In this document: piece after piece, positions 11,102 to 23,645 of the stretch
How positions within the stretch are numbered: the stretch's first letter is position 1
Layout: each line of letters opens with the position of its first letter
Source of the DNA: Salvia splendens
Taxonomy: Eukaryota > Streptophyta > Magnoliopsida > Lamiales > Lamiaceae
Assembly: GCF_004379255.2 (NCBI RefSeq)
Contig: NC_056049.1
Location: forward strand, 11,888,063 to 11,952,062
DNA length: 64,000 nt
Direction of reading: 5' to 3'
The notes under the pieces: generated by a model
Told to the model about the DNA's origin: nothing
Databases searched by the model: none
Seen by the model: the letters and a program-made list of their open reading frames with translations, nothing else
Made by a program: the position numbers and the translations under genes

Positions 11102-13399
11102 CTAGGCAATCATTAACATTGAAGTCCAAACAAAATCATGTGATGCATAATCTTTGACAAAATGACAATAAAAGAAGCCAACCCCATTGCACGACTTAAT
11201 TGTCATGCATGGAAAACAAGTATTATGCGACAACACACAAGTATCACACAATTTGACTCTTTTTGTCTCAAGCATTCCCACACTACCTATTCCCATGTTC
11301 TTCAATATCTTTACAAAAAGTTTGGCATTCTCATTAGAACTATGTGTATATAAGAAAGGGTCCTCATAGTGTGCAAAATGGAAAGTTATCAAGAGATGCC
11401 GAAGCACAAATATCTTATTCTCATGATTATGCAACGAAGAATCATTTTCAATCATTAACACACCAATCTTGCTCAAATAAGAAATACCCTTCCACAACTT
11501 GACAAACTTTTGTTCAACATATAGAGGAGGTTCATGACAATTCACATCAAGTTTGCAGAAAAATATATCAACCAACAAGCCAGGTTTACTACAAGGGGTT
11601 TCATTCAATTGTCCCAACAACTTCAAGAAATGATCAAAAATATATGAACAATGCATCCATATACCTTCATGCACAACATATGGAATAAGAACAACACCAT
11701 GTATAAGAAACTTGTGAAAAGCAACAAGTATCATAAGATTCTCATCAAAATAGGCCATACACGATTCCGCCAACAATTTTAAAACAAGATCACAAATAAG
11801 AGAACAATGCATTCTCATGCCATTAATCACAACACTACCTTCAAAAGGACAAGTGAGTAGGAAAATCCTTCACAAAACGCCCATAGAACATTCCAATCCC
11901 ATTGAAGGGCCTTACCATTTTACCATAAAAACATAGCAAACACCAAGCTCTAAAATCTTCAACAATGTCACACGCATTGGCCTTACTATCCCCAACAACA
12001 TGCTCAAGAAACTTGCAATCAACAACAATCAAAAGCTTAGGAATCTTAGCATCCAAAAGAAACATTTCCATATTTATGCAAGAGTCCACAAGTGAAATGT
12101 CATGTCGAACATTGCTTGGATTTGTCAAAAAAGGGTCAATATATGATGCATAGATGGAATTAGCCTTCAACAATTTAAGCTCTTGATGCCATAAATCACA
12201 CAACCAACAAAGGTAAATCTAACAAAATAAATGAGATTCTCTAATACAATCATGTCTAAGGGAGTATCACAAGGAGACAAGGATAGTGCACTTGAACCTT
12301 GGGCAAGGATTTCATCCACTTTCCTATGTTCAAATTGATCCTTCTCCGGGGGCGTAGTTTCCAAGCCTTGTACCACTTGGTGCTTCACTTCCATGTCTTC
12401 AATTTTGCTCACTACAAAGTCATCATTACAAGAAGACATAAACGAAGTGTTTGTGGGTAAGAACTTATTTTCCTCACCAAGGGCAAGAGGCAAAGGCTTA
12501 TTTGGTGTCTACCCAAAGTTGACCTTAGAATCTAACAAACACCATTGACTCACTTGTGCTTGTGGTTTTTCTCTCATGTGGTACTTTACTTTTCTCTAAC
12601 CCCCACCATTCTCTCTTGACTTTTGCACCTCACTCTCTTGTCTTTTATCACTCTCTCTTGGGTTTTTAGACTCACTTTCACTCTCAATCATGTTCTCTCT
12701 CTCTTTTTCTTTTTCTCCACTAATTTGGTTTAAGCTCATAAAAGAAGGGACATTTCCATACACATCACGAAACTCATGTGAGAAATGGAAAGAAGAGGAT
12801 GTAGTCAAATGAGTTGATGGGGTACCCATTTGGTTTGTGTCAACACCACCATGTCGATAGGTAGGCCTCAACCGAGCTTTATATAAGACTTCTTCTTCAA
12901 TTGGCCTCTCAAACCCCTTATGGCTAACATGATCTCTCACCCTGCTAGAATGGCACTCTCCATGGGGCTTTGAAGCTCGTTTCCCTCTACCTCCCCTATC
13001 AAGTCCATCTTCATGGTACCTTGATTCATAGTCACCTCTATCATCACCATTCATTCCACATTCCTTGCCAACATACTCCCTATAGCCTCCATTGCCCCTC
13101 GACACTACATGTTCTATCCCGGAAGCTTTAAGATATAGATGGTCACTTTTAGGAGTGACAGATCTTGATGCACGGACTTCCTTTAAGTCTACTACCAAGG
13201 TGTTTTGATTGGATGTCCAACGGGTCTCGAATTCCATCACTTCTTCTTGGATATCTTGCTTGAGATCACGCTTGAGATTCGCCATCAATTGAGACATCAT
13301 GCTCAATAGATTCCCCTCGGGTGTAGGATGGCTCATGCTCGTATCCTCCCCTTCCGCACTTGTCCCCACCATTTTGTTGGACCGGATGCGAGGATGCAT
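11102..13399 (-). pseudogene. element B orphan ORF, about 760 codons, broken
   Basis: The likely start is the Met at 13399 (MHPRIRSNKM), which aligns with MPPHTRNSRH at the start of the element C ORF. The N-terminal third (13399-12596) has a short helical, charged stretch, then an Arg/His/Asp-rich part and a Ser/Glu/Lys-rich tail, as in some gag proteins, but no zinc knuckle is visible. Aligned with element C, it is interrupted by TAG at 12598-12596, a second in-frame TAG just upstream of 12493, a frameshift near 12200 and another near 11835. The C-terminal two thirds keep blocks found in element C: DLWHQEL, ASYIDPFL, IPKL, GMFYGRFVKDFPTH. A related block, GFFYCHFVKDYASH, occurs again near the C-terminus. 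I recognise no known enzyme domain. The function is unknown; a divergent gag is the conservative guess. Confidence 0.7.
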
Positions 13400-14153
13400 A
13401 AGGTAAATCCCTACAAATAAGAAAAACACTAAGGACTAGCCCAAGTGAGGTTAGTCAAAAAGAAAATAAGATTTAAGAAGGTGGCCTTAACCAAGATGTC
13501 CCAACCCTCCAAAAGTCACTCCCCAATATCACTTGGAAAAAGGTTTAGAGTATAGTAATAAGTAGTTTCACTCATACTCGCAACTCGAATTCCGAGGTTT
13601 AGGTGCTTGAGGTGGATAAATCTAGGTATACCTCTTGGCAAACAAAAATCAAGAAGACACAACACATAAACACATATTAGCAAGTTGCAAGTAGGTTCAA
13701 GGCCTTAAGCCAAACACACACAAGCCATATATGAAAGCTGGAAATGTAGTAAACATGAACTGAGCTTTAGGAATTTGTTTTGTATGGTTCCCCAATCCCA
13801 AAATGGCAGCAAATTTGTGTATAGCTTCACTTTTGAGTTTATTTCAAGGATAAAATATCCCCAACAAGTCAGATTTTGATATAGGGTATGATTTTTCACT
13901 TTTTTTTTCAACTATGCAAAAACAGAGGACATATATTCAATCGATCAGATCCCTAGGTAAAAGAAAGTATTTTTGGCTGATATTTTGTAGGCATGTCGCC
14001 CACATATCACAGTAACTTCATATATAATTTCAGCTCAATCCAACAACAATAGGTCAATCCGATCAGCAATCACATGTTGGCTAAAAACAAGGCACACACA
14101 AAGGGTAAAAGAAAAATCAAAGAAACAATAGATCAAACACCTAGTGGGTACTA

Positions 14154-14167
14154 GGCTCTAGATACCA
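14154..14167 (-). other. element B primer-binding site
   Basis: Two bases past the 5' LTR the minus strand reads TGGTATCTAGAGCC. This is the initiator-Met tRNA primer site TGGTATCAGAGCC with one extra base in the middle. Element C has an extra base at the same place. Confidence 0.75.
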
Positions 14168-14169
14168 AA

Positions 14170-15246
14170 TGATATGGATCCATGTAATTCATGATCGATT
14201 AACCCAAGGAAAAACCCAATAGTAGATGCTTGATCAAATATTTTTGGTGAAGTAGATTTTCAATTTATCAAAATAAACAAAGGCAAAACATAGATCCAAC
14301 AAGAACTAATGAATCTAAGATGAAACAAGAAGAATTAACATTGGATAGTGTAGAAATTAGAATAAAAAGTCATTGATGAAGTAAGCTAAGACACTTACAA
14401 CATAACTAACATGCATTCATGGCTAGATCTTCAAGGCAACCACAATCCTCAAACCATACCTCTACTTGATCCATACATACTTCATTAGGAATTGATGAAC
14501 CAAGCAACCTAAATCTAGGAATTAGATAGAAACCCTCTTCAAGAGAAACAAATCTCAAAAGTATTTGATTTCAGCAAAAACTCAGGAATAAAATGGGAAA
14601 AGGGGTATTTATAGTATAGGCCAAAATCCCAAGAAAAAGGGCCACAAAATCTATCATGCGTCACTCTGCCCGGCTGGGTGGATATTAGGGTGCTAAATCA
14701 CCCGGTCGGGTGAAAGTCTCTGGACCTGCCCTGCCTTCCATGAGTCACCCGACCGGGTGGACGAAGTGACCCAAAAGTCACCTGGTCGGGTGGAACGCTC
14801 TGACCCATTCATGCCTTCGACGACGCACCCAGTCGGGTGGCAACATGGGTACCCGGCCGGGTGGAACAACTTGAACGAGAATTCTCCAGAGAGTTGTACC
14901 CGGCCAGGTGGTTTGGTGCGACAAATTCCACCTGGTCGGGTGGAATGCTTCCTCCTTCATTTTTCAGCACGTTCCTCATCGCGGGCACCTCGTTCTTCAT
15001 GGCCCCGCACGTAGCCACCTCGCCATGGACCTTGTCATGGGTCCTCCACGTGGGGTCGTATCATCCTCCCCTTCTTGAAAATGATTTGTCCTCAAATCCG
15101 AGCCTTCTCTCTTCCTCGCTTCCTTGGCCAGCCTTCGAGCTTTATTGGGTCTTTGGTATGACTTCCCTCTAATCCTTGGACCCCAATCAATCCATGACTC
15201 ACATCGAAGTGATCACTCTTGAGGTCTAGCACCCGTGATCATATCA
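14170..15246 (-). repeat. element B 5' LTR
   Basis: This 1077-base partner of the 9801-10901 LTR has the same order of parts: palindrome array, TATAAATA on the minus strand (14613-14606) and termini TGATATG/CATATCA. It differs from its partner by scattered substitutions and small indels, including in the palindromes, so the insertion is not very recent. Confidence 0.88.
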
Positions 15247-15471
15247 CGCTGGCATGGGTCCACCGGGCCACTGGGTTGCCTTCTGCTCCAGCTTCCAGAA
15301 TTTGACGTTTTTATGTCCTTTTCTGCTCTATTTTGCACATTTCTCACAAAACACTTCAAAATACCAAAATGGATAAAATATGCAAATAATGAACATGTAA
15401 TGCAACTTTGACACTCAACACGGACCAAAAAATGGTCTTAAAACTGTGCAATATCCGAGCGTATCACATAC

Positions 15472-16421
15472 CAGGGATCTATGGAGGAATGGGTTGGGCA
15501 ACAGTTTAGGCTTTCACTAATTAAATTAAAACTAATTTAATTCAAGCCCAAACTTAAATATTATTATTATCCACTATAGATATAATATTGACTACTCGTC
15601 CAAACTGAAATTACGAGTATTCCGAGACTTCCTCTTTAATTAAATCATTTCCCATGTTTAAGATCTAAATATCCATTAATTAATATCAAGTCTGCTATCT
15701 GAGTTTTGTTAAATAATTTATTTTTCCAAGAGTGGTCTAGTTTAGAAACATTATTTATTATTCATGGAATAAAAATCCAACTGGCTAGTTTTTTGAATAT
15801 TAAAACATTTTTCTAAATACCTCTTGAGGATATTATCATACTAGTCTCTCCCAGCACACGATTCATTGCAATAACAATACTAGCACCACTTAGACATTAA
15901 TGATCATTACCCAATCTATCAGGATTCTTGGGCAATGAAATACCCTCACCATTTGATAAGTCAAAGTAGTTTTCAATTAATATGGTATGCTCAATGTTAT
16001 GTCAACAATGATTAAAAAAGGACAATCACCGAGACCTCGTCTTTCAGTAAATAGTCAAGAAAGACTTATGTCACTGTTTGATCCTTTCAGTGCTATACCA
16101 CACCGACATCGTTCATTTCCTTAGGTAAGGAAACTTTGAGACTGACGTCGCAACCTTTCACGATTGGTAGTCAAAGCCTATCTACGTTGTGAAACAGTTG
16201 TCCTTCTGCAAGAACCGACAAATTACCTACTGTGAACCCCGCTCACAACTCGTCTACTATGCAGAAGACTTAGACTCATTTTGCTTAAATTATGTATTTA
16301 AATGGAAAACACATTTCAACATCTCATAAATACATAAGCAATACATAAGCAAAACACATTGTAACAAAATATTATTTCTCATTTAGATGGTCAAAAATGG
16401 ATAAAGAGTTAATACGTATAC
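15472..16421 (-). repeat. inverted copia LTR, piece 2
   Basis: On the minus strand this runs parallel to the middle of the copia1 LTR with clear divergence. Shared landmarks on the plus strand are GAGACCTCGTCTTTCAGTA, AGTGCTATACCACACCGAC, GCAACCTTTC and GATCATTACCCAATC. It is joined on the left to piece 1 across element A and on the right to piece 3 across copia1. The final TATAC (16417-16421) is the duplicated target of copia1. Confidence 0.75.
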
Positions 16422-17886
16422 TGTTAGTGTTTTGTATACTAGAAATCACCTTTCGTGTGATTGCATACTGTGAAATTCTAATGGTTATTTTCCAATAAAT
16501 ACAACAGATTATTTTTGTCATAATATTTTTATGTTTTACATTTAATGGTTGTTTATTGCATATTTAAATGTATGAGCAAACGTAACAAAGTTTAAGTCTT
16601 TGTTTTAGTAGACTAGTTGTGGGCGTCGTCCAATTTAAGGTAACACGGTCAGTTCTAAACAAAGAAAAATAAGAATTTCACAACCTAGATAGGCCTAGAC
16701 TACCTATCGCGAAAGGTTGCAATGTCAGTCCGATTATTTCTAAACCTTATTGAAATAAGATGACGTTGGTGTGGTATAGCACTGAATGGATCTAACAGCA
16801 AGACGAGTCTTTATGCTATCTACTGAAAGACGAGGTCTTGAAAATTAATTTCTTAATCAATGTACGTTAACATTGAGCATATGATATTGAGGATCCACTA
16901 CTTTGACTTACCAAAGGTGCGGGTTTTTCATAACCCAACGATCCAGGTATATTGGGTAGTGGTGATCATTATCTAGAGGTGCTAGGATTGCTATTATGTT
17001 GAAACGTGCGCAAGGAGAGTCTCGTTTGATAACATCCACTAGAGGAGCTCGAAACGAGGTTTTATTATTCGGAACCTAGCTAGTTGGAGTTTGATTACTC
17101 TATGAATAATAAATAAGAGTTTGTTGCTAAGTCCACTCTTGGAATTCGAAATATGTTAATTAATTAAGTCTATAGCAGACATTAATTAATTAATGGATGT
17201 TTCTATCTTAAGCGCGGGAAATAAATCAAATGCAATTAAAGGAAACCCGGAATACTTGTAATTTCGGATTTGGAAGGCAGTGCAATATTACTTCTGTAGT
17301 GGCTGCTCGTAATATTCCAATATAAGCTTATATTAAATTGTGGGTTCAATTTAATTAGTAAAAAGCTAATTGGGTGAGGCCTGTTCCAAATTCTTCCTTA
17401 GATCCCTAACTGGGCCCAATATGTGACTTAATATAAATAGGAGAATAAAGGAGACAGAAAATACACAACAATTATTGTCAAAATTTTCATCCCCCCTCTA
17501 AAGAGAGATCTCGAAAATTGTGCTTCCTCCGTGAGCAGTTTCTGTCTTCCATTATTCGAGTCCTAGTACGTTGGTGAGATTTGCCCACACAAATATCAGC
17601 GTATAGTCCGGGACACCAGTCAGAAGATCCGAGGTCTTGTATTGAAGATCTTCACGTGGAGACGGAGCAAGCCATCATCGATTCTTGATTGAATCAACAA
17701 GGTAAATTAGCTAATTCCGTAGTAAGCATGTTTTAGGAATTTTATGTGCTAAAGCATGTTTTAATTCAAGTTATGAGCATGATACATGTGATAATTACGC
17801 GAATAGATTTTGTCTAAATAATCTGCTAAATAGATCAAATTCATGTGATCCGTTATGAACGCACACTTTCGCTGCCAGCCCCTTCA
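16422..17886 (+). repeat. copia1 5' LTR
   Basis: A 1465-base LTR. A TATAAAT box lies at 17432-17438, followed by a purine-rich leader. It is 54 bases longer than the 3' LTR because the latter lost a block between two TTGGA repeats. Confidence 0.95.
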
Positions 17887-17888
17887 GT

Positions 17889-17901
17889 TGGTATCAGAGC
17901 C
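17889..17901 (+). other. copia1 primer-binding site
   Basis: TGGTATCAGAGCC, two bases past the 5' LTR, is complementary to the 3' end of initiator-Met tRNA, the standard primer of many plant LTR elements. Confidence 0.92.
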
Positions 17902-19798
17902 AGTCTTTGGCTCTGATTATTTGGATTTAAATTTTGCGAAATTCATGTATGCATGTGTTATTTGATTGCGAAGCATGTTCTTGGTGTTTTTGTTTAATTT
18001 TATGCATGATGAACTCAAGAACTATCGAATCAAAGAACTTGAATTGCTCGAACGCACCAAGTGCGATCGAGGTAGGGATGTCGAGACAGTGGGAGCCGGG
18101 AGCCGTGATCACGGGGCGATATGCAGATGAGTGGGGACTCGTGCGCGCCGCCGGATGAGACCATACGCACCAGACGGAACCCGGGTCAAGGTCGACGCGG
18201 CGGTGACTGGCGCGGAGTGGTGGCTCATCCGAGAGCCACCGAGACACCGCGAGACACAAGGCCGAACCCTAGGCGGAAGGTCCGAGCTGGCTGAGAGCGG
18301 CCGCGCCACCGCGCGCACCGCTGGCCGAGAGCTCGCGCCAGCCGTCGAGACGCCTGGCCGAGACGGACGCGCGGTATCGCGCACCGTGTGCCGAGGCAGT
18401 GGGAGCGTCGTGCCTAGGACAGGCCGCGACGGGCGACGAGCCACTGGCCGAGAGGAGCCGCGCCACCGCGCAAGCTCCTGGCCGGGGACCGCGTCACCCG
18501 ACGTGCCGAGACGGCCGAGGAGCGTCGGCGCACCCGACGGTCGACACGACCGAGACGGGCGCTCGCAGCTGGGCGAGACGCGAAGACACCCGAAGGCTCG
18601 ACGGGCCGAGACGCTGGTGCGCCACTTGCGCGCCGGTGTCTGAGACGCTGCGTGCGTCGTGATTCGACGACGAACTCGTCGGATTTTCGTCGTTCATCGT
18701 TCGTGCAAACCTCGTACGATGAGATAACGATGAAAGATTATTTTAATGATTATTTAATTATTTTATTAAAAGATATCATTAAAATATTATTATTTAATGG
18801 AAATAAAATTTTTTTTGAAGATTTACCTAGATTTTAGGAATATTTTTATTATTATCTATATCTATGGAAATAAATAATATTATTTTATTCCTAGATGATA
18901 TAGATGAGAATAATTTAATAGTTTCCTAATATTTATCTAGATTTAAGGAATATTTTTATTATTTTCTATATCTATGGAAATAAATAATAATATTTTGATT
19001 CCTAGATGATATGGATAAGAATAATTTAATAGTTTCCTAATATTTATATATCTAAGATCCTAAAAAGGATAGATATGTATGAATACATTAAATAATGAAA
19101 TATCTCTTCCTAATCTTGAACATGGAATTAATTTGAATTTAATTTTTCATGTCTTATTAAGAATTAAATAATTCATTTATTTTAGTAAAATCTTATAGTA
19201 GACATGAATAAGAATTATATTCTAGAATAATTATTCCCTATAGGAAGATACCAATTAATAAAAGATTTAATTATTCAGTAGATTAAGTACCAACAAAATT
19301 TAATTAAGCCTTAAACTGCCTCAAGGCTAAGGATAATTAAAGTAAAACCATAACCCAAAATATCTAAGCTATAATTACGAACTCAACGTTTGTATATGGT
19401 CTCCATCAATTGGTCTGCAATTTATGAAGCCTTTTTCTAATATTATCGCCACCTGCTCTGTGGGGAAAATAATCCTAAGAAAATAGCAAGTTCATGAGGG
19501 CGGACTTCTCAAATATAAATAGTATGAACTAGAATGTAGTTTCCAATATTATCGCCACCTGCTCTGTGGGGACAATAATCCTAAGAAACTACGAGATTCA
19601 GAAGTTCTTACAGAATTTATGAGATAGCTTGATCTTGTTAGCAGCACATAAGCATTGTTATGAGAGTGTGTTGTAGAAACAAGACTCTGTAATGCTAAAA
19701 AGATGGTCTTGCTTAGGCAACATTAGGCGGCCATGCCACTCTGTGGTCTCTGGACTATTCGTCGGTGTTGTGACCAGTAAAATTGTAAGATTTTAATG
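17902..19798 (+). other. copia1 untranslated leader with a GC island
   Basis: The leader between primer site and gag is compositionally split. Positions about 18050-18660 are very GC-rich with recurring GAGACG, GCCGAG and CGCGC motifs. Positions about 18720-19380 are extremely AT-rich. A GC-driven open frame of 170 codons (18131-18643) is Arg/Gly/Pro-rich without a domain and is probably not a gene. A ~40-base block containing TATCGCCACCTGCTCTGTGG occurs twice (about 19440 and 19545). Gypsy1 is inserted at 19799, and the leader resumes at 31210 and reaches gag at 31358. Confidence 0.75.
18821..19042. repeat. ~107-bp tandem repeat in the copia1 leader
   Basis: Two AT-rich units, each containing GGAATATTTTTATTATT, CTATATCTATGGAAATAAAT and AATAGTTTCCTAATATT, follow each other (about 18821-18928 and 18931-19042) with few differences. 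The duplication is non-coding. Confidence 0.8.
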
Positions 19799-22495
19799 TG
19801 TAACACCCGTACCTTAAATAAGAAATTAATGTTATGTAACGAAATAATTGATAAAATTATTCCGAGATGCTGTGCTTCTCGATAAATGTGATATGGAAAA
19901 AAAAGTATGGTTTATGTGTTAATTGTGAAAAGAAATGTGCTTAATTGTTTAATTGTGAACGTTGGGGGACATGTTGGAGGTCTCGTGGAAAGAATGACGA
20001 TGAAATTGCTATTTTTAGCAAGACGAATGAAATACGTGGAAAGGAATATATTTTCTATCTATGGATAACGATGCACGTAAATCGAGGAATGGTCGAAGGG
20101 ATATTATATTTGGGACAACACCAAATATAAATGATGCCGTTAAACGTACTTTAATTTTTGTTTGTGAAGAACAAGATAACAAAATTTAATAAAGACCCGT
20201 GAATTTTTTTATTAACAAAGGTAAATACGAAAAATAAAGTATGAATTTATTTTGGGCTTTTCAAAATAAATTAGAGACCAATTAACTACAAAATAATTTG
20301 GGTTCTAATTATTCTTTTTAATCCACCAAATAATAGTATTATTTTTCAATCTTGGGCTTCCATTTTCTCAACCTCCCCATCTTCCCCATCAATGCTACCA
20401 TCCAAGAGCCTCACCACTCCTCTTTAATACATTCCCTAAACACTTACATTACACCACAAAGAAATCAAAGAGAAGGAAAGTGAGAGGGCCGAGAGGAAAT
20501 TACCGAGAGGAAAGGAGGAAGATTTGGCCACCATCTTTTGTGTTTCTTCTACCATTTTCAACCATTTTTGGAGGTATAATCCATTCCTATCAAAGCATGA
20601 GTTTATTTTAGCTTTGCATATAAGTTTTTATACCTTCTTGTTCCATAACCAATTCAAGAAGAAACCAACTAAGAATCAACCAAACGATCACCGCGCGTAA
20701 CCGAAACTATGAAAGAACTTAACTTTTTAATGAAAACGCGTGTTGCGGGTTGAATCGGGGTCGTTCGGAGTGTTGTCGGGGAAGGGATGTCGCCGGTGGT
20801 GGCTGGCGAAATGGACAGCAGCGGTTCCCGACGGCTCGGCGGTAGCGGCGACTCCAGCGACGGCTGTCGGCGAGCAGCAGCCCTCCGGTGACGGACAGCA
20901 GCGGTTCCCGACGGCTGTCGGCGAGCAGCAGCCCTCCGTGGCAGCAGCAGCGGCGTCGCGGCGAGGCAGCAGCGACGGAGACGACTCCAGCTCTTCCCCT
21001 GCGACTTCAGCAGCGACGGCAGGCGCCTGCAGCTGCGACGGCGGGCGACTTCAGCAGCGGTGGAGTCGACGTCTTCACGGAAGGGACGACTACTGCTGTC
21101 GAGGGAGGGAGACGTCGAAGAGAGAGAGAGGGAAGGAGGAAAAGAATGAGAGAGAGAATGAGGATTGGGCCTCTTTTGTTTGTTTTTGAATTGGGCCTCA
21201 TATTTTTTTTGTTGGGAAATTGTTTTAATTTGGAGGGATAAGGTGGGCTAAGTAATTAAATCTTTGGGCCAAACTAATTAAATCCCAGAATTTCGAAAGG
21301 CGAATAATTTTATTCCAAGTGCGAAATAAATATAATTGTGAAGAGAAATAGTTGCGATAATTTAATTATACGCTTAAATAATTTTTAGGAATTTATTCCG
21401 ACATCGTGGAGGAAAATTATGAGGAGTCAACGAAGTAGTTATAAGCGTAAATGGCCGACCGGCGCCGCAAGCAACGCCTTGGGCGGCCGCCGAATAACCA
21501 AAAATGCGCGAAAATCGAGAAAAAGAATTAAAAGATGTTAATTAAAGTGCATGCATTCTGAATATCGTCGTTACCGAGAATTTATATGAATTTTATGTAT
21601 TTTCCGAAAAGGTGGTTCGCACGCACGCTAAAAGTCGGAACGAGGAATTTTACGGAAATCCTAAGCTTTTGAGGTGAGCTTTACTACTTAAATTCTTTTA
21701 TTTTGAAATGATATGTTTATGGTGAAATAAGGGTGGTTTAAAATAGTATGTCATGCCGTTTTTATGTTTTGAATTGCCCATCTGATTGTCTACTTAGATA
21801 ATATCCTACTAGACTTTGATAGTTAACGAATTCGGGTCTGACTAGGGAGTGAGTCCCTACTCGGACTAGTGCACTGATAGGGATCGTGAGCCGTCCCCTA
21901 GGTCGACCGGTCCAGTGATCGAGTTTGTGGCCACATTCTCGTTTCACATGATGGTTCAGATATGGTATATGATGGAGGATGATGTTAGTCCGCGCGAACA
22001 CTTTTTAAAGAAATGAATTTTTGTGTTTCTCGGCCTTTGAAAGAAAAAAACCCGGGATTCACTCGATGATGGCTTGACATATCTTAACGATGAATGTTTT
22101 CGGGCATGAGTTCACTGGGTGCATCAAGTACTCAGCCCCTGCATATGTTTTCTCTATGTGCAGGTTGAGCGAGGTCGGGAGGCGAAGGATGTTGAGTGAT
22201 GATTCAAGAACTGGTCCGGTTACTATTATGTCTTCATACATAGTAGTAGCTAAACTCTCAATTGCTTCCGCTACTCTACGTTTTAAGAATTTCTTTTATT
22301 TCCATTGGATTGTCAAACTATGTCATTCATGTTATGTACTTTCGAGATTTGAAACTTTGAATTGATAATGAAATTTCGCCTTTTGATCTACATGTTGTAC
22401 CCCTTGATTGTTTTCCCCCTTCTTCCCCGCTTCTTAATTCCCCCACTAGTCGTGATCCACCGTGCTTTCTATCCTTAGGAAGTGCGGTCGTGACA
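19799..22495 (+). repeat. gypsy1 5' LTR
   Basis: A 2697-base LTR. A GC-rich stretch (about 20745-21120) includes an internal duplication around CGGACAGCAGCGGTTCCCGA and yields chance open frames. Compared with its partner it lacks about 145 bases after 20370 and has about 60 extra bases near 21020-21110. Confidence 0.93.
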
Positions 22496-22498
22496 GAA

Positions 22499-22510
22499 TG
22501 GTATCAGAGC
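22499..22510 (+). other. gypsy1 primer-binding site
   Basis: TGGTATCAGAGC starts three bases past the 5' LTR and matches the initiator-Met tRNA primer site. Confidence 0.9.
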
Positions 22511-22984
22511 AATTTTTCCTTCCGCTCTGGACCGAGAGTCATTTATTCAATCTAGTCTAGACTCGTTTCGCTAGACTAAAAGAGTACTCATTGAAAGCTC
22601 AACATTCCGTCTCGCCGCGCTCAACAAGAGAGAAGGTAAAAGTTTGAAACGAAGTATATTAGAAGTGATAGAACGAACGGGGCGCAGAAGGGCGCGATTT
22701 CCAAAGAATGATGAGGTGACGAGGCAAGGATAACCTTGTGAAACGCGATTGTGATAGATTGAAGGATAGACGAAGTTGCAAAAGTACCACGTTTACGAAA
22801 CATCTATCCTTAGAAGATAATCAAAAAAAATAAGAGAAAGAAAAGAATTGTTACGACTTTTCCTTTTGGAAATCCACAGGTATGCACGGTAGTATGTATG
22901 ACGTTCTTTGGGCGTTTTATCTTTTCTACCTTGCTTTGTTTCTTGTTCTGCGACTGGTTGCTAAGGGGACTCACTTTTATGTAG

Positions 22985-23645
22985 ATGGAGATCATGATCC
23001 ACGCACCGTTAAGGGAAAGGCACGTCGAGAACGGATTGCGGGCGGTGGAAATGTATCGCGGGTTCGAGAGGGACGAGAGGGCCCCTTTGATATCTTATGT
23101 CGCCGATTACTTGACATTATGGCGGGATGCTCATGGCTGTGGAGTGAGGCACTATGAGGGAATCAAGAGATTGATTGATGGACTACAGGCACCTTGGAAT
23201 AGGTGGGCCGACGAGGCTTCACGGTCATACGTCTGGCATAAGCTTCCCGACTACAGCATGCAAGGGGACACGCATGGTTTTGTGAAGGTTCTCTTAAAAG
23301 CACTGGTTGATGCTCGTAATGGACCACCCCCTATGCTCCTCCTAGGAATGAGGCATCCTCATCGAGTCACAGCCCTTACAGTGGGGGTAGGTATGAGAGT
23401 GAGACGCCGCAGCCAAACTTCCCCAAGAGGAGAAGGCTTGGGATGCGCACCTCCGCACCTCCCGCGACGGAAGTTCTTGTGGTTGATAAGCATATCGACG
23501 TCGCTACTTATGTGGGGAGAATGATGAGGAAGAAGAGGAAGATCCTCTCGGGGATGAGGAAGACCCCGAAGAAGAGCCCCTTGAAAGGGAGATTGAGGTT
23601 GACAGCGAGGAAGGGGCGAACTACGAGAGTGCTCCCGAGGAGTAG
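22985..23645 (+). pseudogene. accessory ORF upstream of gag in gypsy1, function unknown
   Basis: An ORF starting at the ATG at 22985 lies about 475 bases past the primer site and ends about 270 bases before gag. Its first ~115 codons are open (MYRGFERDERAPLISYV; YVWHKLPDYSMQGDTHG). Coding-like sequence then continues in a second frame (Pro/Ser-rich with PKRRRLG, a basic nuclear-signal-like motif). It ends in a third frame with a strongly acidic tail closed by TAG at 23643-23645. Two small indels, near 23325 and 23520, would explain the frame changes. A T-rich tract with AATAAA at 23771-23776 follows, like a gene 3' end. I recognise no domain. It is not the gag start, which lies separately at 23916. 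Capture of a host gene piece or a lineage-specific accessory protein are both possible. Confidence 0.55.

Larger units (their letters stand above)
9801..15246 (-). mobile_element. element B: non-autonomous LTR retrotransposon with an orphan ORF
   Basis: Two direct repeats (9801-10901 and 14170-15246), each beginning TGAYATGGATCC and ending CATATCA on the plus strand, enclose 3.3 kb. The 5-base flank CGCTG occurs at 9796-9800 and 15247-15251, a perfect target duplication. On the minus strand a primer site follows the 5' LTR, and a purine tract (AAGAAGGGGAGGA) precedes the 3' LTR. The only long coding region (about 13399-11102) carries no protease, reverse transcriptase, RNase H or integrase motif that I can find. 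Its sequence is shared with element C, so both belong to one family. Confidence 0.88.
6982..15466 (-). mobile_element. element A: Athila-like LTR, interrupted by element B
   Basis: Read on the minus strand, the sequence starts TGATACGCTCGGATATTGC and ends ATAGTGCATCA, with 5-base flanks CATAC/CAGAC (4 of 5 match). Removing element B and one copy of its target site leaves about 3.0 kb. It carries CCAGCGGCCGCTGG-type palindromes, a TATATATAT box (minus strand, 9385-9393) and an end like those of Athila-group Ty3/gypsy LTRs (AGTAGTTGTTGTGC). No gag or pol lies in it, so a solo LTR is the simplest reading. The stretch 7310-8600 may be a further insertion. The family name rests on recalled similarity. 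Confidence 0.5.

Noticed and set aside
11841..12203. Reverse transcriptase remnant, suggested by FYGRFVKDF
   Set aside because: The phrase recalls the connection region of gypsy polymerases, but none of the neighbouring motifs (LPFGL, YxDD, YTDAS) is present in elements B or C.
18131..18643. 170-codon ORF rich in Arg, Gly and Pro
   Set aside because: It lies in a GC island where stops are rare in all frames; other frames and the opposite strand are open too, and no domain is visible.
20740..21241. ORFs in the gypsy1 LTR (also 29509-29899)
   Set aside because: They occur in both LTRs, differ by frame-changing indels between them, and come from a CAG/GCG-rich duplicated stretch.
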